DNA from: Portulaca oleracea
Lineage: Eukaryota; Streptophyta; Magnoliopsida; Caryophyllales; Portulacaceae
DNA: 64,000 nucleotides
Direction: 5' to 3'
Assembly (NCBI GenBank): GCA_029582165.1
Contig: CM055889.1
Span: 14,192,841-14,256,840 of the forward strand
Part shown: positions 46,237 through 56,549 of the stretch, piece by piece
Layout of the letters: the number at the start of each line of letters is the position of its first letter
Position numbering within the stretch: position 1 is the first letter of the stretch
Notes under the pieces: model-generated
What the model was told of the DNA's origin: nothing
Seen by the model: the letters and a program-made list of their open reading frames with translations, nothing else
The model's database searches: none
Position numbers and translations under genes: made by a program

Positions 46237-47130
46237 CGGAGTCTTGGGCGTGGGTCCAAAATTAGCTGAAGATATTAGAAAGAGAGATGATGGTGGGATG
46301 CCTTTTAGGTTGAAAGGGATGTGACATAATGGCTTATGTCATGGCATCCGTTCAATCCAAGGCGAGAAGATTCCATCTAAAAAATAGGTGGGGAAGAAGG
46401 GCCAAAGGGACATGCATGCATCCATGCTGTGCTGTACATACAGTTGCATGCATATGTTTGACATCCTTACACCTTACTTTGTTGCAGATTCCAATTGTAT
46501 GGTATAGAACTTCAGTTGCACACCGGTGATAGAGAGGGATAATTAATATAGGGTTTGATAGGCTATTATAATGTTTATTGGTTTGCATGAGGGAGGGAAA
46601 ATGTAAAATCAAGCAAGATTGTGAAATGATTCGAGTGGAATTGTTTTTTCCGTAGTAACATCTACTATTTTCCCCCTTTTGTAGGATAAGGATAATGTTG
46701 ATATGATTGATTGGTGATTGTATAGGCAGTAATCCTTTTCGGATTTGAGTGTAGGGTGCTTAATTGCTAGGGTTTTGTTAATTAGACAGACTAGGCTCGC
46801 TGAGTTCTGATCTAGCCCTGGAGTTCATGAATCGAGCTAGCTCAGATTGACCCGTGAAGCCTGTCTGACTTTTGTGAGCCATATTCAATTGAAGGCCGGT
46901 TCAACTAGCTTGGCCTGGCAGCAGGGGGACACTTGTTTCTAAATCTTTAACCTGTAGTCAGCTTCGATAGGCATCAGGCAGTAAGATTCTGACTTTTGTG
47001 AATGTTCTCAGTCAAATTTAGCAGGGAAGATTTTGTAATAGAACTTGGTTTCAAGTCTTTTTTGTAGGACTTGCTTATATGGTCGGTCCACTGTGGTGCT
47101 CAACTGCTCGTACATGTAGAAAACTATTAT
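46237..47130. other. Intergenic region upstream of the first UGT
   Basis: Contains the distal promoter of the UGT at 44721 (CATGCATG at 46411). Around 46790-46920 is a stretch with phrases such as GAGTTCATGAATCGAGCTAG and GAGCCATATTCAATTGAAGG that looks like a decayed MITE, not delimited. Confidence 0.4.
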
Positions 47131-47435
47131 GGGGGTGTTTGGCTACCCAGCTTTTTGGGTAGCTTTTAGCTTTTTGACCAAGGTTAAAAAGCTACTTGAG
47201 GTGTTTGGTAAGTAGCTTTTTATGTTAGCTTTTTGGACCCAAAAAGTTAGTTTTCAAAAAGCTAGTTGGTGAAGCTTTTTGAGGTAGTTTTTCACAAAAA
47301 GCTACTTTACCAAACACTTTTCATGCAATCAGCTAATCCAAACATCTAAAGTTAATAATTAATCCAAAATTTATCATCACTATTAACTACAATTGCCAAT
47401 TTCAATTTACCAAATTCTGGTTGCCAAACAGGGCC
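47131..47435. mobile_element. MITE with AGCTTTTTGGGTAGCTTTT motifs (305 bp)
   Basis: Termini GGGGGTGTTTGGCTACCC and GGTTGCCAAACAGGGCC are inverted. TAT is present just outside both ends. The body repeats AAAAAGCTA/TAGCTTTTT. It lies between the two UGT genes. Confidence 0.65.
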
Positions 47436-47695
47436 TATGTTATGATTTACGGAGCTTTGAAAAGTGCTACTAAGGGACTTCTGTTTAGATTTGTCCCTAA
47501 AGCAACAGAAGTGACCTTCTGTAAGAAGCTAATTAAAGCTGCTGTTTGAGAAATACTTGGAGATATGAAAAGGCATAAACCTTTAAGCATTCTTCATTAT
47601 ATTTTGTCCTTGGTTGTCTTCGGCATTATGAATAACTGAAGGTTTCCTTAATGGCTTCCTCCAGATAGATAAATGGCTTGCAGAATTGAAATGAG
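47436..47695 (-). other. Downstream region of the second UGT gene
   Basis: It should contain the 3' UTR and poly(A) site of the gene at 47696. No canonical AATAAA is seen on the minus strand. Confidence 0.4.
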
Positions 47696-49174
47696 CTAAG
47701 CAACTATCTGTTCTTCCTTTTTAGCATTATAACTGCGCAGATCGTTTATCAAAGTAGTTAAGTCACAGTACGACGAACCACCTTCTTCCATTGCCTTCCA
47801 AGCCATTTCCTTCAACTTCTTGGCTCTGTTCCTCATCTCTTGTGCCTCGTCTCCCACCATTATCTCTCTCAGTGCCCTCTCTATGACTTCCTGTTTCAGC
47901 ACATCCCCCATGGGAGGATCTACAGTCCATTTCTTGGCTCCAACGGAGACCCCGATCTTCAAAATGTGGGTCACCAATTTCTCATTGTAAAACTGCTCGG
48001 CAAATGCAGGCCATGTAACCATTGGCAACCCTGCTGAGATCCCTTCAAGAGTTGAGTTCCACCCACAGTGAGTCACAAAGGCTCCTACAGCTTCGTTCTC
48101 CAAAATCACTACCTGTGGGGCCCACCCTCTAATTATCAGACCTTTTCCTTCCATCCTCTGTTCGAATCCCGGCGGCAACCACTCTTCTTCCCTCCCCCCA
48201 TCACGACTCCTTACGACCCAGATGAAGTCTTGGCCGGAAGCTTCTAGAGCCAGTGCAATCTCATGCAGCTGAGGAGCTGTCACGTTCGCCATGCTTCCGA
48301 AACTGACATAGACAACAGAGTTGGGTTCCTTGGAGTTAAGCCAGTTCAAGCATTCGTGTTTGTCTATGGAAGCTTGTTTCCCTCTCCAAGCTGTATCCTG
48401 AATGCTCCTATTGCAGAGCGAGACAGGGCCTATCTGCCAAGCTCTCCTTCCCAGCTCTTTCCTGAAGAACTCTGCATAGTCGGGTTCCAACTCATAGAAG
48501 CTATTGACAAGCACCCCGAAACTTGTGACCTCAGATTCCTTGATTTTTGTCATTCGTTTTCTGAACTCGGACTCATCATTGTTGCACAACTCCTCCGGGA
48601 GCTGCGACCTGATCAACTTCACCTCATGAGGAAGGTAAGGAAGAACCAAGGGCTCCTCATCAGAGGCGACATTCTTGTAAGGCTCATACAGCATGACGAT
48701 TGCTTCTGCACAAAGGGCAAACAGGCTGATCCCATGGAAAACCAGCCGGGGGACATTGAACTTGGCAGCAGACTCAGTTGCCCACGTGAAGAACTGATCG
48801 GCCACAAGGCAGTTGGGTCGGACCCGCTCCAAGAAACGCTCGAGCTGGTCCTGGAGCATCTCAGAAGCCTTGAACAGCACATGGACTAAGCCCAGGCTCA
48901 GTGCTTGATCCAGATTCTCGCACCCCGGAGGCAAGCCGGCTTCCTGGGTTGGCAACGTGAAAACCTCAATGTTGATCCCAGGTTTGTCCCCCTCGGTAAA
49001 TTCAATGGGTTTTGTGAAGACAGGCACGTTGAGCGGGGTGGTGATGATGGTTGCCCGGATTCCACCATGAGCCGTGAAGAGCCTGGCAATGTCGAGGATG
49101 GGGATCATGTGGCCATGGGCCATGAAAGGGAAGAAAACCACATGAAGTTGATGAGGCTCATCTCCCATTTTCAA
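47696..49174 (-). CDS. UDP-glycosyltransferase, UGT73-type (492 aa)
   Basis: An intronless plant family 1 glycosyltransferase that moves a sugar from a UDP-sugar to a small-molecule acceptor in the cytosol. His22 in MAHGHMIP is the expected catalytic base and Asp126 (VADQFF) its partner. The PSPG box at 351-394 is canonical: WAPQ, THCGWNS, LEGISAG and the final FAEQ. Gln at the last position usually goes with glucose. The opening FFPFMAHGHMIPILDIARLF and the GRRAWQIGPVSL block point to the UGT73 group, which acts on flavonoids, triterpenoids and other metabolites; the substrate cannot be told. The ORF opens at 49174; the third residue is also Met (49168) and aligns with the start of the neighbour. 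The two genes form a direct tandem pair about 1.5 kb apart. Confidence 0.95.
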   Translation of the reverse strand: MKMGDEPHQLHVVFFPFMAHGHMIPILDIARLFTAHGGIRATIITTPLNVPVFTKPIEFTEGDKPGINIEVFTLPTQEAGLPPGCENLDQALSLGLVHVLFKASEMLQDQLERFLERVRPNCLVADQFFTWATESAAKFNVPRLVFHGISLFALCAEAIVMLYEPYKNVASDEEPLVLPYLPHEVKLIRSQLPEELCNNDESEFRKRMTKIKESEVTSFGVLVNSFYELEPDYAEFFRKELGRRAWQIGPVSLCNRSIQDTAWRGKQASIDKHECLNWLNSKEPNSVVYVSFGSMANVTAPQLHEIALALEASGQDFIWVVRSRDGGREEEWLPPGFEQRMEGKGLIIRGWAPQVVILENEAVGAFVTHCGWNSTLEGISAGLPMVTWPAFAEQFYNEKLVTHILKIGVSVGAKKWTVDPPMGDVLKQEVIERALREIMVGDEAQEMRNRAKKLKEMAWKAMEEGGSSYCDLTTLINDLRSYNAKKEEQIVA

Positions 49175-49212
49175 AACAAGAGTATGCTCTTGTAATTCTA
49201 CTCTGCACAGAT

Positions 49213-49219
49213 TATATAT
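49213..49219 (-). promoter_or_regulatory. Predicted TATA box of the second UGT gene
   Basis: Minus-strand ATATATA lies about 40 bases before the ATG, implying a very short leader. CATGCATG at 49372-49379 matches the RY motif in the promoter of the paralogue. Confidence 0.5.
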
Positions 49220-50939
49220 CTCTCTTCTGATGGAAAGAGTCTAGAGACAGGAAGACTTCAAAGTTGCATATGAGCGTATGTCATGGTGTTCAACAAAGTT
49301 TGAAATGGGGGGAGAATCTTCATAGGCCGTAGCCCCTAACTGAATAGAAAAGAGTAAAGCATACATGCCCACATGCATGTCATTAGGCAGCCTGTGGGGG
49401 TTATAACTCAAGGGATATTCATATCAGACATCAGTAAGTGCAAGTGGAGAACTTGGTTTTGAACTCTGTACAAGTATTCTAGAAAGAGGGAGGGGAGGGG
49501 GAGCATGTCATTTATTATTTATTTATTTCTAAAAACTAGTCTCATGTCCGTACATGATAGGTGCCGAATAGAAAAAGTGATAGGGGATCCGTTGTTGAAA
49601 CTCACAAGTTGGCAAAGGCAGCATCACAAGGACATACCCTAAATTGTGTTTCTTTGTGTTGTTTTTTTTTTTTTAGCCTTTATTTTGTTTGTCTCCTTTG
49701 GCCAAAAAGAAAAAAAAAAAAAACGAGTCTCATGTACGTACTTCATATGAATCATTTTCGTATCTATCACATTTAAAAATTATTATCGAATTCTAAATTT
49801 CAACATGATAATTAATTATTATCCTTTATTATATCAAAATACCTTAAATATTCAACACATATAAAATTGTTCATTGTTTAAAATTAGTAAATTACAAATA
49901 AATTTTCTTCATTGTTCGAAAATATATTATTAGTCCTTATCTTTTAAATGAACAACAATTTTGGTATTTTTATGTAATTTATTTTATTAGTATATTCTTT
50001 TAATATTTATATATATAGAACTTTAGGTTTCTATTTATTGAAAAAATATGTTATTATATACTATAAATTTTACCTATCCTATATTGATTTATAAACTTTA
50101 CAGTACTGTAACTAATGACTGAAATATCTGTTAAATTATTTCTAATTATTATTTATTTTATTTTTTAAAAAGTTACGCAGTAACACATATTAATTTTATC
50201 TATTCTTTGGTTTAATAAAAATATATAACATTCTGACAACAATGTTTACAAATTAACATTCTTTGTCTAGTTATATGTGATGTTATGAAATAAGTATTCA
50301 TATCATAGAACATATATTGTTTCTTTTTTTATTTATAAATTTCTTTGGAAGTGATTATTTTTATTTATAAGTTCATTAGTATTAATTAATGTGATTTTTT
50401 TATTCAATTTTTCAGGGAATAGTTTTTCTTTCTTAACTAAAGTTATATTTTCATTACATTTATCAAATAATAAAACACTGTATTTTACTTCTACAAACAT
50501 ATTGATAGGGTCATGATTCATATATTGTAAATTTGTAATTACAAATAATTATTTCTTTTTGTAATTTTTATGAAGGATAAGTAGTAATGAATTAAAAAAT
50601 ATAAATTTATCTGATTTTTTTTAATTCATATACTATATTCTAACAATATCATTTTCATAGTTATAATTAAATAATATAGCTTCTAGGGTCCTTTTGGACT
50701 TAGGAAAACAAGATGGAAACAAAATATCGTGGAAAAAAAATTAGGAGGAAAAAGTTTTTGGGGTAAAGTAAATTTCTTTCTCTTGTTTGGTTTAAGTAAA
50801 ATTTTGAAGGAAAAAATTGATTTTCTATTCAACTTTCTTTTCCTTGTTTGGTTTGAGGAAAAATACATGGAAAAATAAAATTTGCATGAAAACTCGTAAA
50901 TGTTAACCTTCATTTTTCTAGATCATATGATGTGATTTG
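49220..50939. other. AT-rich intergenic DNA upstream of the second UGT
   Basis: After the proximal promoter the sequence becomes extremely AT-rich. No gene or RNA is visible. At 50685-50905 repeated CTTGTTTGGTTTAAG/TTTTCC phrases suggest a decayed MITE without definable ends. Confidence 0.4.
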
Positions 50940-51072
50940 GGGGGGAGAGAGAGAGAGACAGAGAGAGAGAAGAGAGACTTAGAGAGACAAAAGAGAGTTA
51001 GAGAGAGAGGAGAGACAAGAGAGTTAGAGAGAGAGAGAGGAGAGACAAGACAGTAAAGAGCGTTAGAGAGAG
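50940..51072. repeat. GA-rich microsatellite-like tract
   Basis: About 130 bases of interrupted (GA)n with recurring GAGAGACAAGAGAGTTA units. Confidence 0.85.
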
Positions 51073-51301
51073 AGATGAAGGACAGAAATGTTGACTTTTA
51101 GATCCAAAATGGGAAATGGAAAATGGAAAATGTATTTATATGCCAAAAGCTTCAAAGTAAAAGTAATCCCTATGGTCTTTTTTAAACTTTTGATCATTAA
51201 TTTTTTAACTTATACAAAAATTTATTATATAAAATTTATATTATTAAATTTATAATAAAAAATATTATTAACCAAATATAAAATTATATTCTTTAATAAA
51301 T

Positions 51302-51895
51302 TGTTAGGGATCGGATTCAGATCTGATTGCCAGTTGTTAGTCAGTTGGTAGGGTGTAAAATAGAGGAATATATGCAGCGGAAGGAAATACAGGATGATTA
51401 TGTAATCGAGGATAGTAATAGAGAAAGGCAAGGATAAATAGGGTGAGACAGTAATTTTACGTGGGAAACCGAAGAACTCGGAGAAAAACCCACGGGCGAC
51501 AACCAATATCCACTAGTAAAAAAATGAGATATTACAAGAGGTAAAATATATGTGTGAACTCTAGTAGACTCTCATAACCTAGGGATAAATAGGGTGAAGA
51601 TGTGGAAATAACACCGTACCTCCCTCATGGGGAGTTTTGAAGGCTCTCACATCGACTACATTGGTTGCTTAGCACTAATTACAAGGTGAATAAAGACCTC
51701 TATTTATAGGGGTAAACTTCCTATAAATCTGGCTAGACTCCTACTCCAAATACAATTAGGTTTTAGAATACAATTAGGAAACTAACCTAAATATAAATAG
51801 GAAATAAAATAATTTCCTAATAGCAACTAATAACTTGGAGTGTTTAAGAAACTTGCCAAATAATGAATTAAGAGAATTTGGACCATTAACCCAAC
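51302..51895 (-). mobile_element. Solo copia LTR, reverse orientation (594 bp)
   Basis: A perfect TAAAT duplication flanks it (51297-51301, 51896-51900). Its minus strand ends CGATCCCTAACA and shares with the copia LTR at 55722-56526 the block TAGTGGAT...GAGTTCTTCGGTTTCCC followed by ACGTA. The first base of the LTR is missing (GTTGGG for TGTTGGG). It is a related but distinct Tork-like family. Confidence 0.82.
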
Positions 51896-51994
51896 TAAAT
51901 AATATGTGAGAAATTATTAAATACATATAAATCTTAAAACGTACGAAAGATAATTATTTGTAGATTGGAGGGAGTAATAATACAAGTGACTTAA

Positions 51995-52182
51995 CGTCTT
52001 TTCAAGTAGGGCAGTGACATATCGCAGTTTGCCACAACTCACCACACTTTATCATAAATAATTACTTTTCTCTCTCCTCATTTTGATCCTCTACTTTTTA
52101 CATTCTCTCTCCTCACGTACCCCACATACCAATAACCTACTACAATTTCACCACACCATACCGCAAGAAAAAAACAGGGCCT
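51995..52182. mobile_element. MITE of the TTTTATGCGG family, copy D (short)
   Basis: CA-rich body (CCACAACTCACCACACTTTA) with an end ACCGCAAGAAAAAAACAGGGCC like copies E and F. The left end is diverged. The phrase GTCTTTTCAA recurs just outside the right end. Confidence 0.55.
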
Positions 52183-52570
52183 AAGGTCTTTTCAAATAGA
52201 CATGTCTGGTACAGAGACTGGAAACTTTTCGTGTAATCGTGTTGCTTGCTTACCTTCCTCATCTTTCTCCTTTTCCACTCTTAGGTTCCCTCTCAATTCA
52301 TCTTTCGTCCCAGGATTCACTATTATTGGGAATGTTTGTCAAAGATGTGATTGATCGGCTTATCGTAAAAATTGAATTATTAAGTAATTTGATCAAGTCA
52401 AATTAGTTAAATAGGTATTTGATAAACAACATATTCATTTGGATGTTTTGGTCATCATAAGTCAGTTTTCAATAGGCTAAAAAGAGTAGCCCCTTGAAAT
52501 GACTTTTTTTGTGGAAATGACAATTTAATTCAAAAGTTGTCCAAAATCACATAAGAAGTTACCCTATAAT
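52183..52570. other. Intergenic DNA
   Basis: No gene, RNA or delimited repeat recognised. Confidence 0.4.
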
Positions 52571-52579
52571 ATTTGACAC

Positions 52580-53435
52580 AAGTTAAATAGACTCACTGCC
52601 ACTTAAGTCTATATTTTTATTATTTTTGCCACTCAACTTTTAAGTTACTCAAATATACCACTTACCTTTGTAAATTTACCCAAAATGCCACAAACCCAGA
52701 AAATTACCTCCTACAGAAGGTTAACCTTATTTTTTTTTGTTCTTTGTTTACATTTTAGGAAGGAAAAGAAAAAAGAAATTGCCTTTTAATAGGAAAATGA
52801 AAGCCCCCATGAGGCCATGGCTCCCTTATCTCTCTTCCCCCATTTTTATTGTTTCTTCTTTCTTTTTGTACAAAACATTCAACCCCAAATTCTTTTCACT
52901 TGCTTATTCTACAAACAATCCCTCAAATTTGAATTCTGCAACTTTGAAGCTGGAAAATTACTGACCTCTTTTCGAGATGGGCAGATGGTCTAACGAACTC
53001 TAAACCCTAAACCTGAAAAAATCAATAAAACTTATCTGACAAGATGAACAACACATAAATTCTTCAATGGCGGTGAAATTCGACCAAGATAGAAGCAAAT
53101 TTCATATTATTTCTAGCCCCGTTCGTTGGTGTTGGAAACTAGGGTTTGAGGTAGGTGGAGAGCAGAGTGGGAGGAGATGAAATGTGGATCTGTAAGGAAA
53201 TCTACTTTTTTCCTTTTATTTTACAATATTTTCAAAATCTATTTAAGTGAAATAGGTGAAAAATTAAAAGAAATTAAAGGAAATTAATGTTTACCGGGAA
53301 TATACAGTCATATTGAAAATGGGTGGCATTTTTGACAAAATTTTAAAGTTGGGTGGCATATTTGGGTCACTTAAAAGTCGGGTGACAAAAGTGATAAAAA
53401 TACAAACTTAAGTGGCACAGAGTCTATTTAACTCT
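52580..53435. mobile_element. Non-autonomous MULE with long TIRs (856 bp, 9-bp TSD)
   Basis: About 100 bases at each end are inverted copies, beginning AGTTAAATAGACTC and ending GAGTCTATTTAACT, with the shared phrases TGCCACTTAAGT and CAACTTTTAAG. A perfect 9-bp duplication ATTTGACAC flanks it (52571-52579, 53436-53444). The centre (about 52690-53290) holds a 75-residue frame without recognisable motif. The Mutator assignment follows from the 9-bp duplication and long TIR. Confidence 0.85.
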
Positions 53436-53735
53436 ATTTGACACATATATTATGTTAAAGTAATGACAAAGGATAAAAATGAAATTTTAATAAATACCTT
53501 AGTTTGACATAACAAAGTTTACCAACCACTGTTTTTTCCCAAACAACTAATACAAATAGCTAACCCATACAACTAAAATACCGATATAAACAGCAAACAA
53601 CCAATAATTATTTACCAAACATGACTTATGTATAAGATATGAAAAAACAATCATTCAGATTGGGCTATGTTCGAGCCAACTACAGTGTTTTTTTTTCCTG
53701 GTTTATTTGGTACCATTTTGGGTCGATTTATATTC

Positions 53736-54100
53736 GGACCATGATAACCATCTTGACTCAAGTTGGTTCTTAACTATCTTAAATTGGTCATATTTCACAT
53801 TTTTGTAACTTTTATTAATAAATTCTGTAATAATTATATATATTTATCAATTATAATAATATAATACTTATTAGCTAGGTCAAAAACTATAATAATAGTT
53901 TAATTTTATCAATCATAGTAGAAAATGCACATTTTAACAAATAATAATTTTTAAATTGTTTACAAGTTATAGTAACCTTGAAAATAATGAAACATACATT
54001 TAGAATGATTTAAATATACTTACATTTAACTTTATTGGTGATTTAGAACAAAATGCAAGATGGTTAAGAACCATCTTGTGTCAAGATGTTTATCATTTTC
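53736..54100. mobile_element. Mutator-type MITE (365 bp, 10-bp TSD)
   Basis: ATTTATATTC is perfectly repeated at 53726-53735 and 54101-54110. The ends are inverted: ATGATAACCATCTTGACTCA against GTCAAGATGTTTATCAT. The middle is extremely AT-rich. Confidence 0.8.
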
Positions 54101-54110
54101 ATTTATATTC

Positions 54111-54376
54111 TGGTTGACAAGGTTTGGTTTAGCTCGGTTGACACCAAAATAACCAGATGCCCTCTTTATAATATGGGAAATCGATGATTTAAAAAAAAAT
54201 GCAAGATGTTTACTAGACCAATTTTACTAGACTTACTTGGACTCAGTTATTAGCAAAATCTTAATTGGGCTTGCCTGAGAATGGATAGTGGGCCGAGCAC
54301 ACATTATTTTGCACTTTCTCTGAAAAATATATATTCAAGTCCAACCTAAATCTAGGTACATTACAACTAAAGTGCT
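54111..54376. other. Intergenic DNA
   Basis: Nothing recognised beyond AT-rich sequence. Confidence 0.4.
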
Positions 54377-54613
54377 GGTCTTTTATATGATGCGGTGTGG
54401 TTCAATACTATAACTACTGTACTACTCAATATTTTTACACACTTCACCACAATTTATCACAATCATTATTAATATATTTTCTTATTTTTCTTTCTCCTCA
54501 CTTACCTCAGCTACTACAACTCTCACTATAACTCACCACACTTTTCAATTATTTCACCGCACCGCACCATCACCGATTCACCGTACTCCACGCACCGCAC
54601 AAAAGAACGGGAC
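54377..54613. mobile_element. MITE of the TTTTATGCGG family, copy E
   Basis: GGTCTTTTATATGATGCGGT at the left is mirrored by CACCGCACAAAAGAACGGGACC style sequence at the right (54594-54613). The body is CA-rich with CACTTCACCACAA. Confidence 0.7.
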
Positions 54614-54864
54614 CTAAATAAAGGCCTATTGAACAATAAATTCAAAATAAAAGATTTTTATTTATTTGGTACCATTTTCCACTTGTCTATGACTTGGGGA
54701 GATTTACATACAGGCACATTATTTCAACTAGTATTTTTTTTTTTAATGTAACTATTATTGTTATTTATTGAGAGATTGATATCAATAAATTCAAAATAAA
54801 ATATTTCAAGAAACCAATTTAACTGAAAAAAGAAGAATAAATAATGAATAATGAAAGTGAAATT

Positions 54865-55098
54865 GGCTCTGTTCTTTTATGCGGTGCCACAAGTTACCGC
54901 ACCGCACCGCACATTACCGTAACTTATCACAATTCACCATAATCTACCATATCTTTCTATTTACCTTTTTTAATAAAATTCCATAAATTCAAATAATTAT
55001 TTTTTCATTTCAACAACCATTTATTATTTCCACCGCAATCCACCACAACTCACCGCAAATTACTGCACCGCAAATTTATGGCACAAAAGAACGGAGCC
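54865..55098. mobile_element. MITE of the TTTTATGCGG family, copy F
   Basis: This copy has the cleanest ends: GGCTCTGTTCTTTTATGCGG and ATGGCACAAAAGAACGGAGCC. Subterminal CCGCACCGCACCGCAC repeats are prominent. No coding capacity. Confidence 0.78.
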
Positions 55099-55721
55099 TA
55101 AGATGCCTATTGAACGAGTAGCACATTATATCCCAATAATTGAAATAGTTTAGGCATACCCAATTAAAATCCGGATTTGATGCCATGATGAGCAACTTTA
55201 CTCAGCACTTATATTTGAACATCTACGTTGTGCTTGGGAAAAGTTTTCCAGATTCATTTGTCAAAAAGAGAAAGCTATCCATTTCCTCCTTTTTTCTTTT
55301 AGTTTTCCCCATTTTTATTTGAAGTTTTCTCCACTTCTTTAAACCATCTTCGCAAAGTACTTTTGCTAAGTAGCTCCCTTATTTTACTCCCTGTTTGCCT
55401 GCTTCTTTGTTTGTTTCATTTTTCTTGTTAATACATAATCATGCTATGTCTAATTGTCTATAACATATAATCTGCATGGTCGTTAACCTTGACCGTTATT
55501 ATAGTTAGAGGGAGAGTGGACATTAGGCTGCCTCCTACTTTTTTGGCAAAACCTCCTTGATATCCATTAATCCAACAATTATTTAACTTTAAGATTAATC
55601 ATAAATCAACACAAGTGATTTATTGTTTGTTCTCTCTGAGCAAATCTTTAAGTTCTGCTTTTGTTAAATTAGATGTTGACGATTAAGGTTATGTTTGATT
55701 CTTAAAATGTAAAACGGAAGG
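55099..55721. other. Intergenic DNA before the copia element
   Basis: AT-rich, no gene recognised. GAAGG (55717-55721) is the left target half of the copia insertion. Confidence 0.4.
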
Positions 55722-55774
55722 TGTTGGGTTTGTGTGTGGCCCATTGGATCCGTGAGTGCAAAAACAGGAGAAGA

Positions 55775-56060
55775 AAGAGGCGCAAGGAGCGCCTCAGTTA
55801 AAAGGCAACGGAAGAGCGACGCTACAGCTAGCGTCTTGAGGCTCCACCCGCGCCTCAAGATCGAAGTCGGAAATTTCAGGCGCGCCTCTTGTCACTATGG
55901 GCGCTACCCGCGTCAGAGACAAAAGCTGAAGAATGGGAGACGCGACCCGCAGCACTAGCGCTCCTTGCGCCTATCTCTCCGGCAGAAGACGCTACCAGCA
56001 TCTATTGGGTGCCATCCGCGCCTTCTTTAGCAAACAGGACGCTGCTTGCGTGCGGAGGAC
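55775..56060. promoter_or_regulatory. GC-rich palindrome array in the copia U3
   Basis: Short dyads follow each other: GGCGCAAGGAGCGCC, GACGCTACAGCTAGCGTC, TGAGGC...GCCTCA, GGCGCGCC, and repeated GACGC/GCGCTACC units. The composition is far more GC-rich than the flanking DNA. It ends about 90 bases before the TATA box. Confidence 0.6.
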
Positions 56061-56150
56061 ACTACACGGATTAAGTTTCTATTCAAGTTGACTTCTACGT
56101 GTGGTAGATTGAGTTTTAATGTAACTCTATTTTTCTTCTCCTAGCCGCCC

Positions 56151-56158
56151 TATAAATA
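56151..56158 (+). promoter_or_regulatory. Predicted TATA box of the copia LTR
   Basis: TATAAATA, with a pyrimidine-rich leader after it; about 90 bases after the palindrome array. Confidence 0.55.
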
Positions 56159-56528
56159 GAGCTCAGTTCTCTTCACTTTATTCATCGATTAGATCAGAGA
56201 GAAAGTATCGAAAGAGAGTGTGTTTCACCAATATTTTCCAGTGTATCCCGAGAGATTGTGAGTTGAGAGATTGAGAGATTTTTATTGTAATCTCCTTTTG
56301 TTGATCGTATCACTCCATGTGATAGTGATCGAGTTGTACTCCTCCCTTCTCATAGTGGATTATTTTCTAGTTGCCGCCGTCCGTGAGTTTTCCTCTGAGT
56401 TCTTCGGTTTCCCACGTATACCTGGTGTTCGTTTTATCGCTTATTTTTCGTTCCTGAATTTTGTCGTAATTTCCATCATCTCATTTATTTCGCTTCGGCT
56501 ATAACCTTGCACTTATTTTCCTAACAAG

Positions 56529-56540
56529 TGGTATCAGAAA
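56529..56540 (+). other. Primer binding site of the copia element
   Basis: TGGTATCAGAAA two bases after the LTR end resembles the initiator tRNA-Met complement TGGTATCAGAGC. Confidence 0.75.
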
Positions 56541-56549
56541 AAGGTGGTG

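Larger units (their letters stand above)
55722..56526 (+). repeat. 5' LTR of the copia element (805 bp)
   Basis: It starts TGTTGGGTTTGTGTGTGGCC and ends CCTAACA, three bases before the primer site. The U3 part (55775-56060) is a GC-rich array of short palindromes. TATAAATA is at 56151-56158. The end block shares GAGTTCTTCGGTTTCCCACG with the solo LTR at 51302. Confidence 0.85.

Noticed and set aside
48263..48889. 208-residue plus-strand ORF
   Set aside because: It is the antisense shadow of the second UGT gene, whose frame has all family motifs.
52737..52964. 75-residue ORF in the centre of the non-autonomous MULE
   Set aside because: No recognisable motif or codon pattern; kept only as a possible captured fragment in the findings.
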